Below, piece after piece: positions 33,502 through 45,700 of a DNA stretch of 64,000 nt (its first letter is position 1; the number at the start of each line of letters is the position of its first letter). The position numbers were made by a program, and so were the translations under genes. The notes under the pieces were generated by a model. The model was not told where the DNA came from. It was given only the letters and a program-made list of their open reading frames with translations, and ran no database searches. This stretch comes from Setoptus koraiensis (lineage: Eukaryota > Arthropoda). The stretch spans positions 20,956,001 through 21,020,000 of the forward strand of contig CM106586.1 of NCBI GenBank assembly GCA_048013815.1. The letters are read 5' to 3'.

Positions 33502-35130
33502 TCATAGTCCGCTGTAATTTCCAGACGACTCTTGCTGCTTTTCTTGGTGTCCCCTTGTCCTTCCTTGCAACCTGTTGCACCTTGGACAGCATTCTGGCCC
33601 TGTCAATGTAGCAAAACATTCAAGATGAAAGACTGTCTGACACTTGTGACATCGATACACTGAATCCGTATCGAATGGGTATATTATTTGTGGTGATTTG
33701 CATATTTCACATATGAAACCCTTTTGGCAACAAAGCATGCAATTGTGGACGTGACGCCGTCCAAAGGAAACTACACTCTTGAGTAGTTGTGCCAGGGCTC
33801 CCGATTTCACTTGTTCTAGATCCTCGAGTGAATACAGGTGTATGTGCTCAATTAGATGCTCACGGGGCCAGACTAATTTTGTCAACTCGAACGATATAGA
33901 GTCCTGAGTGCAAGTGAAACAATACGACCTTAAAAAGAAGGCCTGACTACGTAAATTCAATATTTCTCTCATTTCTACACAAACGGTGTATAGCAAAGGC
34001 GACATCATCTTGAGGTCGAAGATTGCCTCAGTGCTAATTAAATCCAGGAAATGTTGATTCCTTTTTGACACAGGATACTTTTTGAAGTCCCAGTTGCACA
34101 AAATTCTGGCCGGTATAATAGATTTTTCATCAAGATGACATTCTGTACAGTAGAGATGTCCATCGTACATGCAAAGTCGCGATTGACCAAACACCATACC
34201 TATTGGTCTACGACAGGAATAGCATTTGTATTCTTGTTCGTTATAGCCGTGTTCATTACCAATCTTTGGTAACTGTTGAAGGAATCGTTCTACCTCGGGA
34301 TCATTACTGTAAACATCCAAAATTGCACTCTTAGGAATAATCTCGTAGTCTGTTGGCCTTCGATTGACACGATTCACATACGGATGCAACCTTGTTGCAG
34401 CATGAATGTTGCTATCCAACGCATTAACATGTTTAAAACTATCAGCCGGATGTGTTTGTTGATTGGACGATGTGGTAGCATGATGCCGACAGTCAGTGTG
34501 GCGGTCGGCCGAGCTAAATGAAAGTTTTTCCTTTTGTCGATGACTTTGGCCAGAGTTTGGGGCAGCACAAACAGCCATTGTACCTCTCATTTCGGGAGTA
34601 CTTGAGAGTGCGGTGCCGGCGGTGGCGCTAGAATAATTCCAAAGGACCTTATCGTAGCTCTCCTCCTCGAGATGATCTTCTTTCAATAATAGTGACGATG
34701 ACAATGATGATTGAGGGTTTCGTGGGAAAGTTGCCTGGTCACTAGCGATTGAGGCGCTGGAAGATCGAGCGTTATTGTGAAGCAGCAATTCACTAAGTTC
34801 GTCCAACTTAGACGTGTCCGAGTTTGATGAGGAACGTTCCAGTTGAATCGATGCTGTTGCTGTTTTATCTACATTTATTTTTTGGTCTTGACTATTTGGT
34901 TTTATCACGTTGTAATTGGATGAACCACTAGTGGATGCGCTGCCCGATGCCGCAATACTGTGACTATCCGATGTTTTGTTATCACTTGGATGTTGTTGGT
35001 GCGTCTTGTTTCGACCAGATTCTTTAATTGACTTTTGTTGCAATCTAGACTCCTCTTCTATCAACTGCTGCACAACATCAATGGCCGGCATAACAGGGGC
35101 CAAGTTGAGTAAGTGATCATCGAAATGCAT
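33502..35130 (-). CDS. Rubicon/Pacer-family protein (Rubicon homology domain), single exon
   Basis: 542 residues. The first ~290 are Ser/Gln/His-rich with little structure. From about residue 300 comes a Rubicon homology (RH) domain with zinc-ligand pairs YKCYSC, YCTECH, MLCCQKGFICEIC, YRCHKCQTVFHLEC and CCPRC. Marker blocks are IPARILCNWDFKKYPVS, HIHLYSLEDLEQV and IIYPF. In Rubicon this domain binds Rab7, and the family tunes autophagosome and endosome maturation via the UVRAG/Vps34 complex. An in-frame TAA lies seven codons upstream of the ATG, so this exon is self-contained. No RUN domain is encoded, so it resembles Pacer (RUBCNL) in architecture, although the RH sequence reads equally like Rubicon. 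I cannot tell which activity, inhibitory or activating, it has. It converges on the plexin. Confidence 0.85.
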   Translation of the reverse strand: MHFDDHLLNLAPVMPAIDVVQQLIEEESRLQQKSIKESGRNKTHQQHPSDNKTSDSHSIAASGSASTSGSSNYNVIKPNSQDQKINVDKTATASIQLERSSSNSDTSKLDELSELLLHNNARSSSASIASDQATFPRNPQSSLSSSLLLKEDHLEEESYDKVLWNYSSATAGTALSSTPEMRGTMAVCAAPNSGQSHRQKEKLSFSSADRHTDCRHHATTSSNQQTHPADSFKHVNALDSNIHAATRLHPYVNRVNRRPTDYEIIPKSAILDVYSNDPEVERFLQQLPKIGNEHGYNEQEYKCYSCRRPIGMVFGQSRLCMYDGHLYCTECHLDEKSIIPARILCNWDFKKYPVSKRNQHFLDLISTEAIFDLKMMSPLLYTVCVEMREILNLRSQAFFLRSYCFTCTQDSISFELTKLVWPREHLIEHIHLYSLEDLEQVKSGALAQLLKSVVSFGRRHVHNCMLCCQKGFICEICKSPQIIYPFDTDSVYRCHKCQTVFHLECFATLTGPECCPRCNRLQGRTRGHQEKQQESSGNYSGL

Positions 35131-38100
35131 GATAATTATTCGCTTAAATTAGGCCCATTAGTTAATTATTAAATGGATTAATTGATCGATGTAAACAATT
35201 GACAAACAAGTGAAATAATTTCGTTGTTTTGTAGGATTGGATGCTGACACAAGAAAGATTTCAGGTGATCGAAGTTCATCACGACACAGGCGCGCACTTT
35301 GAATTTTTTTTTTCTTGTTTTTTTTTTCTTCTCATGTACTGAAAATCATAATGAATGATACATGTTTACAGTGTTTGGAATTGCTAGAGAGTGATAACTC
35401 GATGATGGCCGGAAGTCGTAGCTCTATTTATTATTCAACTTTACGATTATATTATTTACTAGAATATAATGAGTGATAGTATGGTATAAATGTGTTGTCG
35501 CTCAATAGTCTCTAAGTTGATAATAGTCAAGCTGCTGTTCAGCTGTGATGAAAACGAATCTTTGAATGCTTCGATTGTGGAATCCAGTCAAGGATTAACT
35601 CAGCCCCAAGCCATTTTGTTAGACCATCTTAAAATGTGATCTAAGGCCAATGTAATGAAATCATTGAGAGTGATCGTGGCTATGCAAATGAGCATTGTCA
35701 GTTGCACCAACAACACCAGCAGCAGCTCTGGCAAAGTCAATATCATTCCATCATAGTAGTGTAAGACACAAATCACCATGCACATCATATCAAAAATCAA
35801 CCATCAATTACCGATCAATTAGTCATCTGTCTGACAAGCAGCAAGCGAACAGTGCATCATCAAGATAATAATTGTGCAAAAGAAAAAGCCAAAATAATGC
35901 TTATCGCAATAATAATCGACACTGTAGCCATCTCACCATCTCTATCTTAATCAGTCTGCTGGGGTTTGTGTTATCTAATAACATGTTACATAACAGTAAC
36001 AAATTATAACATCCATGAAACTGATATAATGTTGACCATTCCTCAACAGTTTCGCTATTTTAAACCATTCGTTGTTTTGGTCTCCCACTCGCCAAGAGCT
36101 TCGTGAAAAAATCTCATCTGATGTATCGTGATGGTCCAGACGAAGGTCTCTGGCGCTTTTTAGGCAATTTTTTCACCTCCCTAGCAACTTCTTAAATTAT
36201 ACGCGTTATCTTTACGGACGTGTTTTCCTCCATGAGATGTTCTTCATTCTTATCAATAAGTTGGACACACACAATATCCTTTATACTTTCTATTATGTTC
36301 TCATCAAGTTCAAACTCATTCAATTAGGCAATTAAGCAGAATTGGCTTCACTCACAAGCAACTGATAGTTTATATCAGCGTTCAGATGCCATAGCGAAGA
36401 GTTTATGCATGGGTAAACCATACTAAGTAGATTATTGAGACTTTCTTTATCTTCTTAGTTCACTTGGGCATGCATCACGAAGGCGAAGATTGGCCAGTTG
36501 GTATCGTTGCCAGCACCAACTGACCTACAATTGGCTCTGTGATTTAATAAACAGGCCACAATTAATTTCATTCGCATGGTTGTGCGAGCAGGTGAAGAGT
36601 ATCAGAGCTCATAGTCTCCAAAAACAAATGTTGGGTATGTCAGAGAAGGTTTCTTTCACTGATATAGTTGTGTTGGTAGTAGAGCTTGGAGCCAGTTATG
36701 AGTCTCATGTTTATGCAGCCTATCTCGGTCTGGCGAGATAAAAAGTTTCGTTTTTTTTTTTGAACTTGAAACTTACTTTTGGAATTAGAGAAATTGTTGT
36801 TTGCATCAGATCTGTATTGGAATCAATCCTAGATGAATTGTTAATTGCACCGGCTACAGCTCAGTGTTGTCGCGTATGCTAGCCATGGTGTGTTTAATGA
36901 TCGTGGACCTTCATTACAATGATACTTGTTTTCGGTGGCAGCAAGTCAACTCTGCGCTAGTTGCAACATCAAAACTAATTAGCCATTGCACCAACCGGCA
37001 AGCCTTTGACTAGTCTAATCCGAACGCAAACAAGTATTGTGTGTAGAGTCAAGTTTGCCTCTCTCTCTCTTTCTCTCTCTGAATGCCTGTCTGCCAACTG
37101 ATCAAACGACTGCCATATTTTTGTCTAGACGCAAATCCAATAAATATATTGTACAACAGTGCAAACGAGACAAATACTTCATTGCTTCAGTCTGTGATCG
37201 AAGAGTTTAACGTGTGATGAATTTTGCATCAAGATTTTGCAATTTTTGTTTCTTTTCAACACCAGCCACTGGTACAGCCCGCTCACATCCCGCTTGGTAT
37301 TATATCACACCTTTAGAGATCACCATGATATGAGCAAAATTTATATTTGGCCGTGATGTAAGAGAATGTCTCATTATCTCATTATATCTCATTTATACAC
37401 ATTCACATCATTAAGCCATAATCATGACTCTTTACTCAATATTTGTTCCTCATAACACAGAAATGATTTTTGTCTCATTTAACTATCTCCACTGTTTGAC
37501 AAAGTAGAAACCAGCTTCCGCAAAGAGAACCTGTTGTCGCTGTTGTTGTTGTTGCTGTCGCTGTTATTGCTGTCGCTGTTGTTTTCGTTGTTGTTGTTAT
37601 TGCCATGGATGTTATTTACTTCGAAGAGAAATTAATGGAAGTTTCAGCTGGATTACGTGATACCTGTAATTGTGTGAACAGTGCTTGCTCGTATGATGCA
37701 ACGACAATCTAAGCTTCTTACGACTTCTCCGATGCATTTGCTAGTATCTCTTACATTATCTTCATCTTGATTTTTGTATTTAGATATGGAGAATTACAGA
37801 AGGAAAGAAAAGAATCTGAATGAATCGGCAACAGGTTGCAAAGTGTAAACAACAACATTTGTTCTGAGAATATTTGCTGAGAGAATTCGCTTGTCAAGGG
37901 CTGAACTTGAAACTCAGAATTGTGTGACGATCCTCAATGATCAGATGCAACCAGCTACTGAACGAAAACAAATCTTCAAGCGACACATTTGCAGAATTGA
38001 TTTATTGCGTGATGATCTACTAGAGTTAGATTACAATTGCGTCGAGTAAGTCACCGTTCAATTAACGTCGATCAAGCATATACATACATATTTTCTTTTT

Positions 38101-38225
38101 GTCATTTTGATGTCATCAACAGTTTCACAAACAGCTCATCTCATCTCAGCTCACCTCAATTCAATTAGTTGCAAGATCAGTAAGACAGCTCAGTGAAGCG
38201 TCGCTATCAGTTATCAACACTCACA
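35131..38225. other. AT-rich intergenic region, no gene seen
   Basis: It contains T homopolymer runs (about 35306-35334 and 36748-36759), a CT repeat (about 37060-37080) and a GTT/GCT triplet tract (about 37535-37600). An open frame at 36490-36741 (83 codons) has no recognisable features. An AATAAA at about 37138 is unassigned. The Rubicon-like promoter should lie at the left end and that of the next gene at the right end. Confidence 0.6.
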
Positions 38226-39218
38226 ATGTTTGAAGTGTCAAGGTGTAAAGTGGCTTATTTGTTGACTGTCGTCACTGTAGCCACTATATTGGTACTTAAT
38301 AATGGTTCATGGGCTTCGGCATCGCCAGCATCAAGAGGCGACGCTGGACTCACAGCGGATAATAATAAGAATCTAGCTTCGTTTGCAAAAAGAAACGACA
38401 ACTCTGATCTGTTGGCTGTTGCGTCCACTGGATCTCTGGCGTCGGCGTCAGCGTCGGCCGCGGCATTGGCATCGTCGTCATCTCAACTGGATGACAAAGA
38501 TTTAGACGACTTACAAGACAAACGAGACATAGTGTCAAGTCAAAAGAGGCCACCAATTGTCGATGATGATCGTGCAAGTTCGTCGAGGCGCGACAGAGAG
38601 CGTGCCAGCGCCATAGATCGAGCGGCTGACATTGGCAGCAAAAAAGATGAGGCGCGCGACGAGGCGGATTATGACGACGAACAGCGAGATCAACGACACC
38701 CGATCAGGGCCCACAGGGGCAGAGATCGAAGCAGACATAGAGGCAGAAACAGTGGAAATAATCGACGATACGACGAAGAAGACAACGAGGAGCCGGCGAC
38801 GAGCCTCGATAGATATTGTCGGCGTCATCCGAACAGTCGACGTTGCAGCGACGACGACGACGACGACGATAGCGAACGTCATAGATTGAGCACGTTCGGT
38901 TCACTGTTCGAGCCCATGTTTGACATGATGAGGAGAATGCCCATCGATCCGTCAGGTGAGAAACTGACCAACAAGCTAACAACTAACTTGTAAGTGGCGC
39001 ACTTGTTGCTGTTTGTTTAACTTGTATTAATATTGTTTGTTCTGGTCTATATATTAGGTGTCTCGGCCTCATCGAGCGTATCATCGTCGGACAGCGACGG
39101 CCTGAGTCGATCAAGTGGCACATTCATACACAATGGCCGATTGAGGGGATTCTTTTCGGAAACAGGCCGAGATGGCAGGACCAGAACCAAGTACATAGGC
39201 GACGACGAGGACAATTGA
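38226..39218 (+). CDS. Secreted charged low-complexity protein, two exons, function unknown
   Basis: Exons 38226-38955 and 39058-39218. The junction TCA G|GTGAGA...TTAG|GT keeps a phase-1 frame of 296 residues. The start MFEVSRCKVAYLLTVVTVAT gives a signal peptide, with likely cleavage after Ala-Ser-Ala near residue 25. The body is Ala/Ser-rich, then highly charged with Arg/Asp/Glu runs. A run of seven Asp follows the short loop YCRRHPNSRRC (C-x8-C), the only cysteine pair in the mature part. Exon 2 is Ser-rich, then basic, and ends DDEDN. A second donor (GTAAGT at 38990) would shift the frame. AATAAA lies at 39422-39427. I recognise no family. It could be a matrix protein or a peptide precursor, and both are guesses. 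Confidence 0.6.
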
Positions 39219-40632
39219 CGCGGCCCGGTCGCACTGTTTGACCACTCTATTTATGGTTGATGGTCTTGCCGGCAGAGGGCCACAGCTTTGTGGCACAACA
39301 ACAGAATTAAAGTTACATAATAACAAACAAATCATTGTCAATGCATCAGTCATTGCATGTGTTGTCTGACACAGAGTGAGTTGGTGGACAATGTGTCAGC
39401 TGTAATCCGGGCAGAGAAAAGAATAAAAGTATGACTCACGCCGGACTCAAGCCAACAAATGCGTTGGCAGGTAAGCTGTCAGCGGCGAGCAAGTTTTATC
39501 TGGTGGCAACCGCAATCAGTGTTCTCATGCGACAAGTTTGTTTATACAAGTCTCTCCGAGTGTCTGTGTCGCCCGCAACCTGTGACTCACAAGTGTGTCG
39601 TTTGTCCAATGTTATGACTGCCAGAATAACTGGCTAGACCAGCCAGCTATAGTTAGCTGTAACTGGCTGGCAAGCAAGGATATTTTCACAAGTATTCAAG
39701 GGGTATTTTCGAGGTTAAACAGTGTTGCTGTTGCAAATTCGTAACGATTTGACAAATCGGATTTGTGGCACAATCGCCAACATGAGCGTTGGTGCAGAGG
39801 TGCGCCCCCCTGCGCAGAGCAAAGCGCGAATTTGAAACGGCTCAACATCCGCCGTTCGGCCTCAGAATTTCGGTCACAAATGGCGACTGTGCGCAGCGAC
39901 GCGGCCCCCGCCATCAGCCTGCCTGTACCAATACTCATGTCGGCACCACTTGAGCTGGCTAGATGTAGGGGTTGCGGTGGGAATTTGACGCCATTGTAAT
40001 AACAATTTTACGCCTAAATGCGAAACGCCGTCTGTTGATATTGGCATTGAATCGAATCTCGGATAACACGACAACAGCAACAACAACAACAACTAGACAG
40101 ATTGTGCGCCAACCTATTGCATTGATGCGTACAATTGCACCGGACAAGCGCGCTAAATTGATGCAATAGTGGCACAAGATTGCATCGGCTGGCTGCTCGG
40201 CGTTGCCTTACACAAACTGTACAATTGCAACTACAGTAAACAGTTTACAATACAAATTGCGTGTGCGTGAGTGTGCCAAATGACAAATTGAACACTGCGC
40301 CGTTCGTGCGTCAATCAATCATTAACAGTTACACTTGTGTGTGTGTGTCATTGTGCTCACTGTTAGGCACAAACGACCGCAAACGACTGTGTGTGCGCTG
40401 CGCAAGCCGTCTCAAGACTATTTGTGCTCTTGAGATGATGACAATCACATCGTCATCACATTGATAAATGTTGTTATCGATAACAAGCCAACGAGATAAA
40501 TAACATCCACTCCACTTAAATCATCTTATATCATCGCTACGTTATACTCCAGTTATCAGTATTTTCTAACATTATTATAAATATTATCGCCGACACGCCA
40601 ACATCTAAAAATATTACTATTATTAAATTATA
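39219..40632. other. Intergenic region between two secreted-protein genes
   Basis: Apart from the polyadenylation signal at 39422-39427 and a possible TATA-like TATAAATATT near 40577, I see nothing. The short open frame at 39431-39637 starts just past the polyadenylation signal and has no supporting features. Confidence 0.6.
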
Positions 40633-41577
40633 ATGAGTGCAAAACTGTCTTCAAAAATGGCCCGCGTCGCACTTACGCTCATGCTGGCGGCCACCATATT
40701 TGTCCAGCAACTCCAAGGGGCCCCCCTCAACGACACACTGGACCTCAAAATTGACGGCAAGGCCGAGTGCGTCCGACACACCGGCTGGTCGCCCGACCAA
40801 ATTGAACTGTCCACCGTTTACAACGACGGGTAAGTCTCATATCGTATCATGACCTATCTGGCTACTAACAATCACAATCTCACCATAATTACCGATAATC
40901 ACAATATCCGACTCCGCTCTCTGTTTTTCCCTCGTTTCACCATCATAACTAATCGCAACCATCTACTCACTATCATAATCATCTAATCACAATCGTCTGA
41001 TCGACACAGTTGCGCCGTTGTGTGTATTGTGAAGGGAAAATCAGACGTGGACACCTCGTTTAACATCCGACACAACCTGCCTTGTTACGATCTCGAGCAC
41101 ATCTGCTACGACGGCAGCTGCTACGAGAAGGGACACCAACCCAAAACTAGTGCACACGACAAAAAGGTCTATGCCACCATCAAAATCTATGGTGCCTCCG
41201 TCAGAGATGCCGATCCTTGGCCACTGCAGGGACTCTCCGATCCGTTTGCCGTTGTAGAGGAGCTCACCAGTACCGGCAGCAATCTGTTTTGTCACACTAA
41301 AACTATTCAAGACACCAACACACCCAAATGGAGCCACACTTGCAAAAGTAACCCGCTGCACATGAAATCGAGGCTTCGATTCTCTGTTTATGACTCGGAC
41401 AAACCCGCCGAGAAACCAGACAAATTGGGCTCGGCCAATGTAACCCTAGAGGATATCGCCGATGGCGAACCGCACGCTCTGTCGTTGAGCGGATCTCATG
41501 GAGCCGGAACAACGGGGGCCTTCATAAAGGTATCTATAAACATTACAAGTGATTACAAAATCGGCACCGAGCTTTAA
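40633..41577 (+). CDS. Secreted protein with cysteine-rich N-terminal module and C2 domain, two exons
   Basis: Exons 40633-40829 and 41010-41577 (GACGG|GTAAGT...CACAG|T, phase 2), 254 residues. A signal peptide (MARVALTLMLAATIFVQ; start at 40633 or at the Met at 40657) is followed by a module of about 60 residues with C-x3-C, NLPCYD and HICYDGSCYEKG, similar in spacing to small disulfide-rich salivary or venom-type modules. From about residue 105 comes a C2 domain: YATIKIYGASVRDAD, SDPFAVVEE, TIQDTNTPKWSH, RFSVYDSD, KLGSANVTLEDI and GAFIKVSINI. Acidic residues expected to bind calcium are largely present (SDPF, YDSD, EKPD). Most C2 domains are cytosolic, so a secreted one is unusual. A role in extracellular membrane or calcium binding is inference. 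AATAAA is at 41643-41648. Confidence 0.8.
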
Positions 41578-41922
41578 GTCATTACAAGCCACACACATTA
41601 TTACATTGCTCCGCGGCTGAATATGAGTATTAGTTGATGTATAATAAAGATTACGTCGTTTATAATGTTGGCCCCGATGAGGCCCACCGCTTTATTGCCG
41701 TTGTTCAAATTTCGAGATCACATGCTAAAGACATTTTGTTGTGAGTTCGATTCTTATTATTTCGATTGTTGTCAAGACGACCGCCAATTGGCCTGGACCA
41801 TCTGTAGTTGACGCCGGAGATCGGCTGCCATCCGAATTGGGCCTCGCTAGCTATTGTTGGCCGCGGCTGACTTATATATTGGTATGTATACTGGTGGTGC
41901 TCAACGGAATGTGTTGTTGCTA
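41578..41922. other. Convergent 3' ends of C2 gene and zinc-finger gene
   Basis: AATAAA for the + strand C2 gene at 41643-41648 and the minus-strand signal (TTTATT) at 41691-41696 for the zinc-finger gene are about 45 bp apart. Cleavage downstream of each signal would make the transcripts overlap at their ends. Confidence 0.6.
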
Positions 41923-42697
41923 TCAATATCTTTGACAAGTTTGTTTCATTACAAGCGGATCAAATGGGACCGACGAACTGCCAGGTGAAGAGAAATTGGA
42001 ATTCGATGATATTGGCGATGTTTGTTGATGATACTGTTGCTGCTGATGATGATTACAATTACCAGGCATACCAGTTGTTGGCCTGAATTGCGTTATTGTT
42101 ACGTCCATTCGTTGAATTTGTTGTTCTGATCCACCGTTCGTCAAATTTTGTTGTTGATGTTGTTGTGGTTGTATGGGCATATATTGATTGATTGAATGTT
42201 GTTGATGTTGTTGTTGGCGAATATGATGAGACTGATGATGATTATGATGGTGATGATGGTGGTGATGATTTTGATAATGCTGGTGCCCATGCGATAATGT
42301 ATTATTAGCAGCTGCATTAATTGTACAGCAACTATCTAGACCGTCTGCGACCATTTGTTGTGACCCATTCAACAAGGACGAATTATCATTCATTGATAGT
42401 TTCAATTTGGGTTGTAATTGGGCCCCTCTACCTGTGTGATGATCACAATTATTGTGGATATCCATAATTACAGAATGGCGGCCACTATCGAGACTATCGT
42501 TGTTGTCGTTTATATGCATTAATTTAGAGTTACTATTGCGATTACATGCTTGATTAATAGCGGCGCCATTGTTAGTAGTGGCCATGAGATGGGTCATCGA
42601 TTTGTCGTCCATTATACTGTTACTATTATTATTATTGTTATTATCAATATCTAAGGCTGCTTTCGATAAAATGTCACCCTTGTGGGATCGATGGTGC

Positions 42698-42728
<31 letters not shown>

Positions 42729-45700
42729 CAGCAGTTTTGTTTACATGAGTCAGACGATGCAGGGCGCCGTGCTGATGATGCTGGTGGTGATGGTTGTTGC
42801 TCTTTTGGTGCACCTTCATATGCCTAGTTATCATATCCTTTCGGCAAGCGGTATAAATGCAGAGCTTGCACTTGTATGGCTTCTCGCCTGATTGTGGATC
42901 GGGCAAACGAATCAAACGAGAGGGAATAAAGAGAATAAAAAATGAGTTATTTTGCCATTCAATTCACTTGTCGACAATTTTTGGGGCCCTTGACCCGCGA
43001 CGGAGCTTTGGGGCCATTGTGCGGCAACAAAACGGAGCAACAGAACGGAATATCAACGACAAATTCAGCTTACCTGTATGGGTTCTCATGTGGGTGGCCA
43101 GATGATCGGAGCGGCTAAATTCTTGTTTGCACTCTAGACATTGGAAGGGCCTATCGCCCGAATGAAGCCGCCTATGTCTAGTGAGCATATCCGATCGAGT
43201 AAATGATTTTGAGCATTGAGTACAATGATACCGTTTACTAGCCTGATGGTTGGTATCGTTGTTTCTGTTATGGCCGTGGCCTGGTTGTGGCTGCTGTTTG
43301 CTTTCGTTGGTGGCAAGCGCTGCAAGTTGCGAGTTGCTATTGTCGTTGGCATTGGCATTGGTGTGGTAGTTATGCAAATCACTGGCCGGATTGATGGCCG
43401 AACAATTGCTCACCAAGCTCGTTTGGTGTAGCTTGGCGCCGCTGCCGCTATTGTTGTTTAATGACGTTTGGCTGTTAGTCGGTGGTGGTTTTAGATTGGC
43501 TGAATCAATCATTAGTTTGTTGTCGCTATTGTTGTAGCTGTTGTTGGCGGTGTCGACAACAGGCTGCTGCTGCTGCTGTTGTGGTTGTTGTTTGTGTTTA
43601 TGTTGTTGTTGGTGGTATAGATGTTGATACAGTTGACTAGTGGCAGCGTCCTCTAGTGGGCTCGCTTGAGAATAATTGGTGCATCTAGTATATATGCCAA
43701 TCGACGAGTTTGGTCTAGTGACAATTCGCGCTCTCTGCAACTGCTGGCTATTATTGTTGTTATTGTTGTTCATGCGATTGCCACTAGTTGTTTGTATGTT
43801 AGGCGGCGCCGACCTGTTGTAGTTGCGCTCCAGGTGATAACCTCTCAAACAAATAGACAACGAGCCAGGCGACAATGCCCTCTTTGATGTGGTATTCCTC
43901 GAGCACCTCTTGCCCGTCACCTCCTTTATAATGCTGCCTTGCTGCTGTTGTTGTTGTTGCTGCTGCTGCCGATGGAGCTCGCCTACACTTCCGGTTGTCG
44001 TGCCGTTATTTCCGGTTGTCGGTGCGTATAAATCGCACGGGTTGCTCGAGTATTGCTGCTGCTGCTGCTGATTGAGTATGGTATTGGTAGAAAGCGATTG
44101 CCAGGAGTCCTGTTGATTGAGTACTTGTTGATTGTTGTTGTTCATGGGTGCGCTCGCTTGCGGCGCAAAAGATGCCTGATTGGTATCGATGGCATTGTTG
44201 GCACTGGCTTGATTACTGTAATAATTGTTGTTGCTGTTGTTGTTGGCGTCGTTTCCGGTTGTTGTTGTTGTTGGCGCATAGTTGCCGCAACTGGCCACAA
44301 ATGGCGCCGGCTCTGCGCCGGTCACCAGCGATGAGCCAACCATTTGCAAGCCGTTAATTCCATTTGATTGCTGGTGCGCAAACTGTTGTTGTTGTTGCTG
44401 TTGTTGCTGCTGTTGTTGTTGTTGCATGTAATGCTGCTGGTCGTTGCTGTTGGCGTTGTTATGATGGTCGGCACTAATTAGCGCGTGCGAGCCATCAAAT
44501 GAGGAGCCACTGTGAGCGGCGGCCGTAATTAGCTGAGACTCGGACATAAATTGTGGCTGCTGTTGGCTAGACTGGGCGCCCGTCTGGCTGATCGAGTTGA
44601 AACTGTGACTCAGCGGATGATGATTAATTAAATCAAATTGATGATTGGCCGAAAATCTGGCCAACGCGCTGGCGTTGTTATGCGATAACGATCGATTGAT
44701 GTCGTGGCAACTGAGCGTGCCGTCCGGCGCTGTATTGTGATCTGATCTGAAGTGACCAATTGCGGTCGCCGATCTAACCACCGGCGCTTGCTGCTGTTGT
44801 TGCTGTTGGTGGTGGCGCTGATGCTGCTGCTGCTGTTGTAATTGATTGGGTGCCAATCGGTCATCTGAGTTAACCATTATCTGCGGTATGGCTGTCGAGG
44901 GCCTATCATTGATTACATCACAATATTTGGCGTTGTTGTGCAGATTGTTGCCCATGTGATGCTGATGATGATGCGGCTGTTGATTGTTGTTGTTGGCCGC
45001 GATCTCTTGGTGGCAGCTAGCGGTCGTTTTTGCCGGTGTTGGCGTCGACGATGACAGCCAATTAGCGCCAATTTGATCCAGCTGACCACAGCTATTGCTG
45101 CCCAGACCGGGTCGCCCAATGATGTCGACGAGCGAGGCCGAGTATTGTTGTTTGTTTATATGTTGTTGTTGTTGTTGTTGTTGCTGCTGTTGTTGTTGTA
45201 TGTTGTGCTGGCAGCCTGGTGCGCTGTTTACAGTTTCGGCACGAGAGGCGCAATTGTCCGCCGAGCTGGTTACAAACGGCGATTGGCCGCCGTTGACGCT
45301 GTCGGATGGGGCCATTCTGCTCAATGGAGTTGTCATTGTCGACGCCAGGGATTCCTCATTATCATTGTTGCTTTGGATACTAGTGTTGTGGACGGCGCCG
45401 CTTGGCTCGGTGGACATAAAGTGAATTATGTCTACCTCGTCGTCGTCGTCGTCGCCGCCGCCGTTAATGTTGCTATCACTTTTGCTATCACTCTTATTCT
45501 GTTGTTCGCAAACTGTCCGCATGGCGTCCGTTTGGCGCTTGTTGCCGTTTTCGCCATACCCGCCAACATTTGTCTTGCTGTCCACTGTCGACTGTTGCAG
45601 CACCTCAGACGATGTGATTAATCTCTCGAATGGGTCAACTTGTTTTTCTTTGTTGCGATTGTCGGCCAATAGGAAGCTGCTCGGGGCACCGCCAGGCGGT

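Noticed and set aside
35300-35336. T-rich tract that might be the tail of a retrotransposed element
   Set aside because: No coding remnant or target-site duplication is visible next to it. It is likely a simple homopolymer tract.
36490-36741. 83-codon open frame in the 3-kb AT-rich gap
   Set aside because: No signal peptide, domain or convincing start context. An AATAAA 400 bp downstream is not enough.
41735-41760. GTTCGATTC resembling a tRNA B box
   Set aside because: No cloverleaf or matching A box can be drawn around it. It lies in the 3' region of the zinc-finger gene.
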